NCBI GenBank assembly: GCA_018716545.1
Contig: DVJU01000122.1
Coordinates: 1-28,138, forward strand
DNA length: 28,138 nucleotides
Source: Scatomorpha pullicola
GTDB lineage: Bacteria > Bacillota > Clostridia > Oscillospirales > Oscillospiraceae
Direction of reading: 5' to 3'
Made by a program: the position numbers and the translations under genes. Under the pieces are notes generated by a model, which searched no databases, was not told the DNA's origin, and was given only the letters and a program-made list of their open reading frames with translations. Positions 8,140-15,530 of this stretch are shown here, one piece after another. How positions within the stretch are numbered: position 1 is the stretch's first letter; every line of letters begins with the position of its first letter.

Positions 8140-8499
8140 TCACTGAGCGAGGCCGAAGCTCACGGCGATAGCGCCGTTGACGCGATCCATAGTGGGCGCG
8201 TCGAGAGAGCCCATGCGCTCGCGAAGGCGGGATTTGTCCAGCGTTCGTATCTGCTCGAGAAGCACGACGCTGTCACGGCTCAGGCCGTAGTGGCTGGCCG
8301 ACAGCTCGATGTGGGTCGGCAGGCGCGCCTTGCCGGTCTGCGACGTTATCGCCGCGGCTATCACCGTCGGGCTGTGCCGGTTGCCGGTGTCGTTCTGCAC
8401 TATCAGCACGGGGCGGAGCCCGCCCTGCTCGCTGCCCACGACGGGGCTGAGGTCGGCGTAGTAGATGTCCCCGCGGTGCACGGGGTTCGCGTTTAGCAT
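8140..8499 (-). CDS. mazF: MazF/NdoA (PemK family) endoribonuclease toxin
   Basis: A 119-residue PemK/MazF family sequence-specific mRNA interferase. The signatures RGDIYYADLSPVVGSEQGG, RPVLIVQND and SPTVIAAAIT, and the C-terminal segment EQIRTLDKSRL, match Firmicute NdoA/MazF closely, including the conserved active-site Arg and Thr regions. GGTGGT lies just before the ATG. It sits downstream of alr, as in Bacillus subtilis where alr precedes ndoAI-ndoA, but here no antitoxin gene fits in the 95 bases between alr and mazF. A separate promoter candidate lies in that gap. The toxin must be controlled by an unlinked antitoxin or in another way, or be weakly active. Confidence 0.93.
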   Translation of the reverse strand: MLNANPVHRGDIYYADLSPVVGSEQGGLRPVLIVQNDTGNRHSPTVIAAAITSQTGKARLPTHIELSASHYGLSRDSVVLLEQIRTLDKSRLRERMGSLDAPTMDRVNGAIAVSFGLAQ

Positions 8500-8533
8500 A
8501 GTACCACCTGCTTATATAAAGGTGCCCGTTCAT

Positions 8534-8562
8534 ATTATATGTACCGGGCGGCGGAGTGTCCC
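8534..8562 (-). promoter_or_regulatory. Putative mazF promoter
   Basis: Reading the minus strand, GGGACA (8562-8557), a 17-base spacer and a perfect TATAAT (8539-8534) make a sigma-70-type promoter in the alr-mazF gap. The -35 is poor and the -10 ideal. It would let mazF and the secreted protein gene be transcribed apart from alr. Confidence 0.55.
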
Positions 8563-8594
8563 GCCGGTATTATTATCACGCGTTTTACGCCGCT

Positions 8595-9716
8595 TTATTC
8601 ATTGAGATATACTCTCGGCACGCGCGGGGAGACGGCGCACAGCAGCTCGTAGGCGATGGTTCCCGCCCTGGCGGCCAGCTCGTCCGCCGGGGGATCGTCG
8701 CCGAACACGGTCACGACGTCGCCGACGCGCACGTCCGGCATGGCGCTGACGTCGACCATGCACATGTCCATGCAGATCGTGCCCACCTGCGGCGCGCGCT
8801 CGCCGTTTATCGAGACGGAAAACTGTCCGGACAGCCGCCGGTGCAGCCCGTCGGCGTAGCCTATCGGTATCACGGCCAGGGTCATGTCCCGCTCACAGGT
8901 GAAGGTGCGGCCGTAGCTTATCGTGTCGCCGGCGCGGTGGTGCGTTATCTCGGCCACGCGGGTCTTGACGCTCATGACCGGCTTCAGGCTCAGCCCGCCG
9001 CGCTCCGCGCCGGGGTACAGCCCGTACAGCAGCAGCCCGGGGCGCACCATGTCCATACACGTCTGACGGAAGTTTACCACAGCACCGGAGTTTGCGCAAT
9101 GCCTAATGCCGAGCGAGCGGCCGGAAACTTCCTCCAGACGCTGCACGGCGGCCTCGAAGCGCTCAAACTGGGCGAGCGTGAAGTCGGACTCCGGCTCGTC
9201 CGAGACGGCGAAGTGGGTGAACACGCCCGTCCATTCCAGTCCCGGCAGGCTCAGCGCCTCGCAGACCTGGGCGATGGCGGCGGGCGACGAGACGTCGAAG
9301 CCGGTGCGCCCCATGCCGGTCTCCAGCTTGAGGTGGCAGGCCAGGCGCCTGCCCGTCCCGGCCAGACGCCGGCTCATGTCCCGCGCGGCGTCTATGTCGC
9401 CGATGGTCTGCGTGCAGCGCAGGTCGGCCAGGCTGCCCGCCAGGAAGGCGGGGCTGGGCGCGAGGACGAGTATGTCCGCGCCCACGCCAGCCTGGCGCAG
9501 GTCGGCAGCCTCCTCAAAGCAGCTCACGGCTATGTACTCGGCGCCGAGCGCTTCCAGCCGCCGGGCGATGTGTATCGCGCCGTGGCCGTAGGAGTTGGCC
9601 TTGCACAGTCCGGCAAAGCGGCAGTGTTCCGGAAGCACGCGGCGTATCTCTCTGTAGTTTGCATCCAGCCGGGCGAGATCTATCTCGGCCCAGGTGCGTT
9701 TGTCTTCAAATGCCAT
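8595..9716 (-). CDS. alr: Alanine racemase
   Basis: A 373-residue PLP enzyme converting L-alanine to D-alanine for peptidoglycan. The PLP lysine is Lys39 in GLCKANSYGHGA and the second catalytic base Tyr268 lies in TISYGRTF, followed by the family motif IPIGYADGLHRRLSG. The N-terminal TIM-barrel and C-terminal beta domain are both complete and the length is usual. GAGG stands shortly upstream of the ATG, nine bases after the lipoprotein stop. It lies in a gene string nnrD-lipoprotein-alr-mazF that is read as one unit from the nnrD promoter. The neighbouring DUF368 gene would also serve wall synthesis, but it is transcribed separately. Confidence 0.97.
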   Translation of the reverse strand: MAFEDKRTWAEIDLARLDANYREIRRVLPEHCRFAGLCKANSYGHGAIHIARRLEALGAEYIAVSCFEEAADLRQAGVGADILVLAPSPAFLAGSLADLRCTQTIGDIDAARDMSRRLAGTGRRLACHLKLETGMGRTGFDVSSPAAIAQVCEALSLPGLEWTGVFTHFAVSDEPESDFTLAQFERFEAAVQRLEEVSGRSLGIRHCANSGAVVNFRQTCMDMVRPGLLLYGLYPGAERGGLSLKPVMSVKTRVAEITHHRAGDTISYGRTFTCERDMTLAVIPIGYADGLHRRLSGQFSVSINGERAPQVGTICMDMCMVDVSAMPDVRVGDVVTVFGDDPPADELAARAGTIAYELLCAVSPRVPRVYLNE

Positions 9717-9725
9717 GTTTACGCC

Positions 9726-10271
9726 TCAATTGATGGTGAATTGCGAGATCTCGCACTGCGCCGAGGCCGCTCCGTCCTCCAGGAGCTCTGCCCAGACGGG
9801 GCTTCCGTCCCCGCCCAGCTCCACGGTCATGGTCAGGCTGTCCGTGACCTCCAGCGAGACAAAGGTGCTCTCGCCCTCCGTCCAGCTGAGCGCGGCGTAG
9901 GCGCTCTCCAGCGCGCGCAGCAGCTCCGGCAGCGCCGTGATGGGCGTCACGCCGCCCGGGGACGCGAAAGCGAGCGCCAGGCCGTCGTAGCCGAGCGTGC
10001 CGCCGTCCAAGTCCAGCGTCGCGGTGACGCCCGCGACCTCTGCCGGCGCGAGCACCGTGACGCCGTACTCGCCGCCGGAGCGCGTGCACTCCAGCTCGTA
10101 CTCGGCGTACTCGCCGCCCGCCGTGGAGGTGACGGCCGCGCGGACGGTGACGCCGTCCGATGCGGTCATGTCCTCGCGCAGTTCGTCCAGCGCGTCCTCG
10201 CCGGGCGCGCCGCAGGCCGTGAGCGCTAACAGCATCGCGCCCGCGGCCAGAGCCAGTGCGGCTCTTAGCAT
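9726..10271 (-). CDS. Putative lipoprotein
   Basis: A 181-residue predicted lipoprotein. The signal sequence ends in a lipobox LTAC with Cys20 as the lipidation site. The mature part begins with an acidic segment and continues as alternating beta strands (VTVRAAVTSTAG, YAEYELECTRSG, ATLDLDGGTLGYDGLALAF). This general pattern is that of a LolA/LppX-like curved sheet, but the match is by shape only and I cannot assign a family. GGAGGAG precedes the ATG. It lies seven bases after nnrD and nine before alr, so it is clearly co-transcribed. The conserved placement in the nnrD-alr string could be checked in related genomes. Function unknown. Confidence 0.8.
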   Translation of the reverse strand: MLRAALALAAGAMLLALTACGAPGEDALDELREDMTASDGVTVRAAVTSTAGGEYAEYELECTRSGGEYGVTVLAPAEVAGVTATLDLDGGTLGYDGLALAFASPGGVTPITALPELLRALESAYAALSWTEGESTFVSLEVTDSLTMTVELGGDGSPVWAELLEDGAASAQCEISQFTIN

Positions 10272-10277
10272 GATGAT

Positions 10278-11147
10278 CTACTCCTCCGTAATGAGCTTCA
10301 TCGCCTGCGGAAGCGCATCTATCACGTCGGTTATCGTCATGCCGTATTCGCCTTTTTCTCCGGCGGCTATGTCGCCGGCCAGCCCGTGCAGATATACGGC
10401 CAGAGGGACGGCCTTGTCCGCCGGGAACTGGCAGAGCAGCGCGCCCATGATACCCGTCAGCGCGTCCCCGCTGCCGCCCCGTGCGAGGCCGGGGTTGCCG
10501 CTGCGGTTGACATAAGTTATGCCGTCGGGGAAGGCCACGACCGTGTTCGCGCCCTTGAGCACCATGATGCAGCCGTGCTCGCGGGCGTAGCGCTCCGCCG
10601 CGGCCTCGCGAGACGGTGCAAGCTCGCCGCCCAGGTGGCGGACGAACTCGCCCTCGTGCGGCGTGAGCACGGCGGGCTTGCCGAGCCGGGAGAGGAAGTC
10701 CGGCTCGAACTGGGAGAGCGCCCACAGCGCGTCGGCGTCCAGGACGACCTGCGCCTCGCACTCCAGCGCGAGCGTGCGCACCAGCTCGGCCACGCCGCGG
10801 CTGCGTCCCAGGCCGGGACCCATTGCCAGCACGTCGCAGCGGGGCAGGATGTCCATGAGCGCGGGGATGGCTCCGGCGCTTATCACGCCGTTTTCGTCGC
10901 AGTCGACGGGCATGGTCATGGCCTCATCGTTTTTCATGGCCGCGACGAGGTAGATGTCGCGCGGCACGGCCAGGTGGACAAGTCCGGCTCCGCCGCGCAC
11001 GGCGGCGCGGGAAGCGAGTGTGGGCGCCCCTGAATAGCCGACGCTGCCGCCCACGATAAGCAGCCGGCCGTAGTCGTGTTTGGAGCTTGCGCGCGCCCTC
11101 CGGGGCAGGAGGCTCGGCGCATCGGCTCTCGCAGTGAGTTTACCCAT
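10278..11147 (-). CDS. nnrD: ADP/ATP-dependent NAD(P)H-hydrate dehydratase
   Basis: A 289-residue YjeF C-terminal type kinase-fold enzyme that repairs hydrated NADH and NADPH. The N-terminal VGGSVGYSGAPTLAS and GGAGLVHLAVP motifs, LAMGPGLGRS, VLDADALWAL, LTPHEGEF and GGSGDALTGIMGAL are all in family order and the catalytic Asp of GSGDALTG is present. The NnrE epimerase domain often fused to or adjacent to it is absent here. No ribosome binding site is seen, and the predicted transcription start coincides with the ATG at 11147, so the mRNA may be leaderless. No other in-frame start precedes the first core strand. It is first in the nnrD-lipoprotein-alr-mazF series. Confidence 0.95.
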   Translation of the reverse strand: MGKLTARADAPSLLPRRARASSKHDYGRLLIVGGSVGYSGAPTLASRAAVRGGAGLVHLAVPRDIYLVAAMKNDEAMTMPVDCDENGVISAGAIPALMDILPRCDVLAMGPGLGRSRGVAELVRTLALECEAQVVLDADALWALSQFEPDFLSRLGKPAVLTPHEGEFVRHLGGELAPSREAAAERYAREHGCIMVLKGANTVVAFPDGITYVNRSGNPGLARGGSGDALTGIMGALLCQFPADKAVPLAVYLHGLAGDIAAGEKGEYGMTITDVIDALPQAMKLITEE

Positions 11148-11153
11148 GCGGAC

Positions 11154-11182
11154 ATTATAACTTTTAAAAGGAATTTCGTCAA
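11154..11182 (-). promoter_or_regulatory. Strong promoter of nnrD, positioned for a leaderless mRNA
   Basis: On the minus strand TTGACG (11182-11177), exactly 17 bases and TATAAT (11159-11154) form a near-consensus promoter. The initiation point seven bases further is position 11147, the A of the nnrD ATG. Confidence 0.8.
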
Positions 11183-11192
11183 ATCATTTGAC
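11178..11192. repeat. Perfect 15-bp inverted repeat spanning both divergent -35 boxes
   Basis: GTCAAATCATTTGAC is a perfect inverted repeat around C11185. It contains the main part of the -35 of nnrD on one side and of pheST on the other. It could be a consequence of two TTGAC boxes placed back to back or a true operator. Confidence 0.7.
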
Positions 11193-11216
11193 TTCCGGCG
11201 GGCGATGTGATATAAG
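11188..11216 (+). promoter_or_regulatory. Promoter of the pheST T-box leader
   Basis: TTGACT (11188-11193), a 17-base spacer and TATAAG (11211-11216) give a near-consensus promoter. Transcription should begin near 11223, at the start of the T-box RNA. Confidence 0.8.
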
Positions 11217-11222
11217 TATATT

Positions 11223-11466
11223 TCAGTTGAATCCAGAATATCGCTGTGAACGGGAAAATGCCAGCTTTTAAGCGCAGCAGAGAACGGAGGCCGCCGGCTG
11301 AAAGCCTCCCGCGAATCGAGCTGACTGTTCGCCCTGGAGCGTCCGGCCAATCACCGGCGGGTTCGGCCCGTTAAAGCCGGCAGGAGTGCGGCGCACAGCG
11401 CCGAATCTGGGTGGTACCGCGGAAGGTTGCCTTTCGTCCCTGAGCCAGGGACGGGGGGCTTTTTTC
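11223..11466 (+). ncRNA. T-box leader (phenylalanine-responsive)
   Basis: This leader senses uncharged tRNA and controls the downstream phenylalanyl-tRNA synthetase genes. The T-box core GGTGGTACCGCGG is at 11410-11422, with the TGGTACCGCG antiterminator sequence that pairs with the tRNA acceptor end. An AGAGA element at 11280-11284 is in the place of the Stem I S-turn. A terminator hairpin with a T run follows directly. The amino acid is inferred from the downstream pheS-pheT. A TTC at 11328-11330 is a possible phenylalanine specifier, but I could not prove its place in the Stem I internal loop. Confidence 0.93.
11429..11466 (+). terminator. T-box regulated terminator
   Basis: A 14-bp stem with some G-U pairs (11429-11442 with 11446-11459), a three-base AGC loop and a run of six or more T. 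The 5' arm lies just after the T-box sequence, so the antiterminator and terminator are mutually exclusive as expected. A short separate CCCCC-AAAA-GGGGG hairpin follows at 11471-11484. Confidence 0.9.
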
Positions 11467-11516
11467 TTTTCCCCCAAAAGGGGGCGGTGATGGGCGGCCG
11501 CGCCCTACGGTTATCA

Positions 11517-11899
11517 TTTCTGAGAGATTTCTTTTTGTCTTGTCAAAAAGAAACCCCTCAGACTCCAAAGAGAAAACCGCCTTTGGAGGTAGAGTTACAC
11601 GGGGAATAGGCATCACCAAACAGTCTGATGTCTGTAAGTTTGTATCCCTAAGATTTATGCCAGATTAGGGTGCCACCAGCTTACCTCTCTAACCTCCGAC
11701 CGGTAAGCGCTCCGGCGCAAAGCGCCGTCGCGCGGAAAAGACAGCACCCCAGTCTCGTATAGACTAAGGGATGCAAACGTATCTATGTCGAACCGTGAGG
11801 ATAAAACTAATCCCCGGCATATTAACGCACCAAAAGCGTTTTTCTCTTTGGAGTCTGAGGGATTTCTTTTTGTCGCCACAAAAAGAAACCCCTCAGAAA
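11517..11899. mobile_element. 383-bp quasi-palindromic, MITE-like element in the pheST leader
   Basis: Two 64-bp arms, 11517-11580 and 11836-11899, are inverted copies matching at about 56 of 64 positions by hand. Each arm is itself a hairpin (TTTCTTTTTG with CAAAAAGAAA, flanked by CTGAG and CTCAG). Weaker inverted matches continue inward on the same axis near 11708: CGGGGAATAG at 11600 with CTAATCCCCG at 11807, and GTTTGTATCCCTAAG at 11638 with CTAAGGGATGCAAAC at 11764. A local GCTTACC/GGTAAGC stem is at 11679-11708. No transposase or credible ORF is inside, and no clear target duplication is visible. It fills most of the gap between the T-box terminator and pheS and would be transcribed as a large folded RNA. 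Confidence 0.72.
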
Positions 11900-11954
11900 T
11901 ACCCAAGATAATATGGCAAGTATTATAAAAATTCCCCAACATGGAGGCAGAAGT

Positions 11955-12980
11955 ATGAAAGAACAACTCGAAAAGCTCGCTCAAGAGTCCCTCGAGGCGG
12001 TCGCTGCGGCGGCGGATGTGGCGGCGTTGGATGCGCTGCGCGTCAAGTACCTGGGCAAGAAGGGCGAGCTGACGGCACTGCTCAAGAAGATGGGCAAGCT
12101 CTCCGCCGAGGAGCGTCCCGCGATGGGTCAGCTGGCCAACAGCGTCCGCGCCAGGCTGGAGGAGGCCATCGACGGCCGCCGCGTCGCGCTGGAGGAGGCC
12201 GCGCTGGAGGCTCAGCTCGAGGCCGAGGCTCTGGACGTCACCCTCCCCGGCAAGCGCATCAAGGGCGGGCACAAGCACCCGATGGACGTCGTGATCGACG
12301 AGGTCAAGGACATCTTTGTCGGCATGGGCTTCGAGATCGACGACGGCCCCGAGGTGGAGTTCTCCACCTACAACTTCGACCGCCTGAACACCGACGAGGG
12401 TCACCCCGCGCGCGAGTGGACCGATACCTTCTACCTCGACGACGAGAGCCGCACTCTGCTGCGCACCCAGACCAGCAGCATGGAGCCGCGCATAATGGAG
12501 ACGCGCAGCGTCCCCATCCGCGCCGCCGTGTTCGGCCGCTGCTACCGCAAGGACGAGGTCGACGCCACGCACAGCCCGATGTTCCACCAGATGGAGGGGC
12601 TGGTCGTGGACGAGCACATCACCTTCGCCGACCTGAAGGGTCTGCTGCACAACATGGCCGTGCAGATGTACGGCGAGAACACCGTCACCCGCTTCCGCCC
12701 GCACCACTTCCCGTTCACCGAGCCGAGCTGCGAGATGGACGTGCAGTGCCACAAGTGCGGCGGCAAGGGCTGCCCCACCTGCAAGGGCGAGGGCTGGATA
12801 GAGCTGCTGGGCGCTGGCGTCACCAACCCGCATGTCCACGAGATGAGCGGCATTGACACCAGCAAGTACTCCGGCCTGGCCTGGGGCATGGGTCTCGAGC
12901 GCGCCGCGATGCGCCGCTTCAAGATCGCCGACCTCAGGCTCATGTTCGAGAACGACGTCAGGTTCCTCGAGCAGTTCTAA
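11955..12980 (+). CDS. pheS: Phenylalanyl-tRNA synthetase alpha subunit
   Basis: A 341-residue class II synthetase subunit, part of the alpha2-beta2 enzyme that charges tRNA-Phe. The N-terminal coiled coil (1-85) contains LDALRVKYLGKKGELTALL. The catalytic part has the HPMD motif, DGPEVEFSTYNFDRLN, HPARE, LLRTQTSSMEPR, the FHQMEGLVVD motif 2 region and the GLAWGMGLERAAMRRF motif 3. The start is ATG 11955 with GGAGG at 11943-11947; a further upstream ATG at 11913 lies outside this signal. Isoleucine and other codons are strongly biased to C-ending forms, as expected for a highly expressed gene. Expression should depend on the T-box leader, with the quasi-palindromic element lying between. Confidence 0.98.
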   Translation: MKEQLEKLAQESLEAVAAAADVAALDALRVKYLGKKGELTALLKKMGKLSAEERPAMGQLANSVRARLEEAIDGRRVALEEAALEAQLEAEALDVTLPGKRIKGGHKHPMDVVIDEVKDIFVGMGFEIDDGPEVEFSTYNFDRLNTDEGHPAREWTDTFYLDDESRTLLRTQTSSMEPRIMETRSVPIRAAVFGRCYRKDEVDATHSPMFHQMEGLVVDEHITFADLKGLLHNMAVQMYGENTVTRFRPHHFPFTEPSCEMDVQCHKCGGKGCPTCKGEGWIELLGAGVTNPHVHEMSGIDTSKYSGLAWGMGLERAAMRRFKIADLRLMFENDVRFLEQF

Positions 12981-13003
12981 CGGTGGAAAGGAGTATTTGA
13001 CAC

Positions 13004-15415
13004 ATGAATCTTTCGAGAAAGTGGCTCAACGAGTTCGTTGATCTGAGCCTGGAGGAGAAGAACGACCACGACTTTGCCGAGGCCATGACCATGTCCGGCA
13101 GCAAGGTCGAGGGCACGCACTGTATGGGCGAGGGCATCAGCAAGGTCGTCGTCGGCAAGATAGTCCAGATGGATCTGCTCTGGGACGCCGGGGACAGCGG
13201 CAAGCACACCCTGTGGAACTGCAAGATCGACGTGGGCGGCGACAGGCTGCTCCAGATAGTGACCGGCGCGCAGAACCAGAAGGTGGGCGACCTCGTGCCC
13301 GTGGCGCTCGACGGCGCCACGCTGCCCGGCGGCGTGAACATCGGCACCACCACCTTCCACGGTGAAGTGAGCGAGGGCATGATGTGCTCCATCAAGGAGC
13401 TCGGCCTCACGCTGCACGACTTCCCCTACGCCATCGAGGACGGCCTGTTCATCCTCCAGGAGCCCTGCAAGCCCGGCGACGACATCGTCCCCGTCATAGG
13501 CCGCGACGACCACGTGGTGGAGTTTGAGATAACCCCCAACCGCCCCGACTGCCTGAGCGTCATCGGCCTCGCCCGCGAGGCGGCCGTGACCTTTGAAAAG
13601 CCGCTCAAGCTGCACGAGCCCGTGGTCAAGGGCAGCGGCGGCGACATAAACGAGCTGGTCAAGGTCGACGTCGAGAACCCCGAGCTGTGCCCGCGCTACA
13701 CCGCGCGCATGGTGCGCAACATCAAGATAGAGCCTTCGCCGAAGTGGATGCGCGAGCGCATCACGGCCATGGGCATGCGCCCCATCAACAATATAGTTGA
13801 CATAACAAACTACGTCATGATGGAGTACGGCCAGCCGATGCACGCCTTTGACTTCGCCTGCGTGGAGGGCGGCCACATCATAGTCCGCACCGCGCGCGAG
13901 GGCGAGACCTGCCGCACCCTCGACGGCAACGAGCGCAAGGTCACGCCGAGCATGCTGTGCATCTGCGACGAGCACAAGCCCGTCGGCCTGGCCGGCGTCA
14001 TGGGCGGCGAGAACAGCGAGATAACCGAGGACACCAAGATGGTGCTCTTTGAGAGCGCCAACTTCAACGGCACCGGCATCCGCCGCACCGCCGCCGCGCT
14101 GAACATGCGCACCGACGCCAGCGCGCACTACGAGAAGGGGCTCGACCCCTACCTGACCATGCGGGCCGTCAACCGCGCCTGCGAGCTGGTCGAGCTGCTG
14201 GGCGCGGGCGAGGTCGTGGACGGCGTCATCGACGTGTTCACGAATCCCCCCGAGCCGCTGGTGCGCGAGCTGGACGTCGACCGCGTCAACTGGATACTCG
14301 GCACCGACATAGACGGCGACACCATGCGCAAGATACTCACCGACCTCGGCTTCAAGCTGGACGGCAACACCGTCACCGTGCCGAGCTGGCGCCTGGACAT
14401 CGACCCGAAGTACACGCAGAACGACTTCGCCGAGGAGGTCGCGCGCATCTACGGCTTCAACAACATCCCCAGCACCATGATGGAGGACTCCGGCACCAAG
14501 TCCGGCGGCTACACGCCCGAGCAGAACGCCGAGCGCCGTCTGGGCGAGGTCTGCCGCGCCTGCGGCTATGACGGGATAATAACCTATTCCTTCTACAGCC
14601 CGGCGGGCTGGGACATGATACGCCTGCCCGAAAACGACCCCAAGCGCGACGCCATCCGCATCCTCAACCCCCTGGGCGAGGACACCAGCTGCATGCGCAC
14701 CACCACTCTGCCCAGCGTGCTCGAGGTGCTCGCGCGCAACTGGAACTACCGCAACAAGTGCGTCAAGGTCTACGAGTTCGCGAAGGTCTACAAGAAGCGC
14801 GCCGACGGCCTGGCCGACGAGCCTAAGGTGCTCACCCTGGGCGCCTACGGCGAGGACATGGACTTCTACACGCTCAAGGGCGCCGTGGAGGAGCTGTGCG
14901 ACGCGCTGCGCATCGCCGACTGCGAATACGTCCCCGTCCGCGACAACCCGAGCTATCACCCCGGCCGCTGCGCCGCGCTGTACTCGAACGGCAGGTATCT
15001 CGGCGTGTTCGGCCAGGTTCACCCGCTGGTGGCCAAGAACTACGGCGTGAGCGACAGCCTCTACGCCGCCGAGCTGGACTTCCCGGCCATGTTCGAGAGC
15101 CGCACCACCGAGGTCTATTACACCCCGCTGCCGCGCTTCCCGGCCGTCATGCGCGACATCTCCGTGATCTGCGACGACTCGCTCACCGCGGGCGAGCTGG
15201 CCAAGTGCATCAAGCGCGCCGGCGGCGACTACCTCGAGAGCGTCGAGGTGTTCGACGTCTACAAGGGCGCGAACATCCCCGAGGGCAAAAAGAGCGTCAG
15301 CTTCTCGCTCGCCCTGCGCGCCGAGGATCAGACCCTCACCGACTCCCACGCCGACGAGGCCGTGACCGGTATCCTCTCCGCCCTGGAGAAGGAGTACGGC
15401 GTCAAGCTGAGATAA
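13004..15415 (+). CDS. pheT: Phenylalanyl-tRNA synthetase beta subunit
   Basis: An 803-residue beta subunit of the alpha2-beta2 enzyme, carrying tRNA binding and the editing site that hydrolyses Tyr-tRNA-Phe. In order it shows an N-terminal region, the EMAP-like tRNA-binding fold (about 40-150, with IVTGAQNQKVGDLVPVALDGA), and the ITPNRPDCLSVIGLARE stretch. The B3/B4 editing domain (GQPMHAFDFA, GLAGVMGGENSEI), B5, the catalytic-like core and a C-terminal ferredoxin-fold anticodon-binding domain (PRFPAVMRDISVICDD, GKKSVSFSLALRA) follow. GGAAAGGAG lies upstream of the ATG. It is 23 bases after pheS and shares its codon bias. The length is usual and no defect is visible. Confidence 0.98.
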   Translation: MNLSRKWLNEFVDLSLEEKNDHDFAEAMTMSGSKVEGTHCMGEGISKVVVGKIVQMDLLWDAGDSGKHTLWNCKIDVGGDRLLQIVTGAQNQKVGDLVPVALDGATLPGGVNIGTTTFHGEVSEGMMCSIKELGLTLHDFPYAIEDGLFILQEPCKPGDDIVPVIGRDDHVVEFEITPNRPDCLSVIGLAREAAVTFEKPLKLHEPVVKGSGGDINELVKVDVENPELCPRYTARMVRNIKIEPSPKWMRERITAMGMRPINNIVDITNYVMMEYGQPMHAFDFACVEGGHIIVRTAREGETCRTLDGNERKVTPSMLCICDEHKPVGLAGVMGGENSEITEDTKMVLFESANFNGTGIRRTAAALNMRTDASAHYEKGLDPYLTMRAVNRACELVELLGAGEVVDGVIDVFTNPPEPLVRELDVDRVNWILGTDIDGDTMRKILTDLGFKLDGNTVTVPSWRLDIDPKYTQNDFAEEVARIYGFNNIPSTMMEDSGTKSGGYTPEQNAERRLGEVCRACGYDGIITYSFYSPAGWDMIRLPENDPKRDAIRILNPLGEDTSCMRTTTLPSVLEVLARNWNYRNKCVKVYEFAKVYKKRADGLADEPKVLTLGAYGEDMDFYTLKGAVEELCDALRIADCEYVPVRDNPSYHPGRCAALYSNGRYLGVFGQVHPLVAKNYGVSDSLYAAELDFPAMFESRTTEVYYTPLPRFPAVMRDISVICDDSLTAGELAKCIKRAGGDYLESVEVFDVYKGANIPEGKKSVSFSLALRAEDQTLTDSHADEAVTGILSALEKEYGVKLR

Positions 15416-15430
15416 GCGTTTGAACAACAT

Positions 15431-15465
15431 GAAACTCCCCCTGATGTCCCATCAGGGGGAGTTTC
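15431..15465 (+). terminator. Hairpin after pheT
   Basis: A perfect 15-bp stem (15431-15445 with 15451-15465) with a GTCCC loop, 16 bases after the pheT stop. The T tract after it is poor (GGTTTAAG), so it may act with the next hairpin or as a 3' stabilising structure. Confidence 0.75.
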
Positions 15466-15475
15466 GGTTTAAGAT

Positions 15476-15512
15476 AAGGACGCCGGCATTTGACCGGCGT
15501 CCTTTGATTTTT
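15476..15512. terminator. Terminator between pheT and the SLH protein gene
   Basis: AAGGACGCCGG (15476-15486) pairs with CCGGCGTCCTT (15494-15504) around a seven-base loop, followed on the plus strand by TTGATTTTTATT. It can also serve the minus-strand SLH gene, whose stop is 19 bases away, though with a weaker T tract. Confidence 0.82.
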
Positions 15513-15530
15513 ATTGTTAGCTGCGGCGGA

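Noticed and set aside
11371..11619. Small minus-strand ORF over the T-box terminator and repeat arm
   Set aside because: It has no ribosome binding site and its protein merely translates the terminator and hairpin arm.
11655..12839. Long antisense open frame across the pheST leader and pheS
   Set aside because: It is a GC-driven shadow of pheS with a low-complexity His/Ala/Arg composition; its start lies in the repeat element and it has no ribosome binding site.
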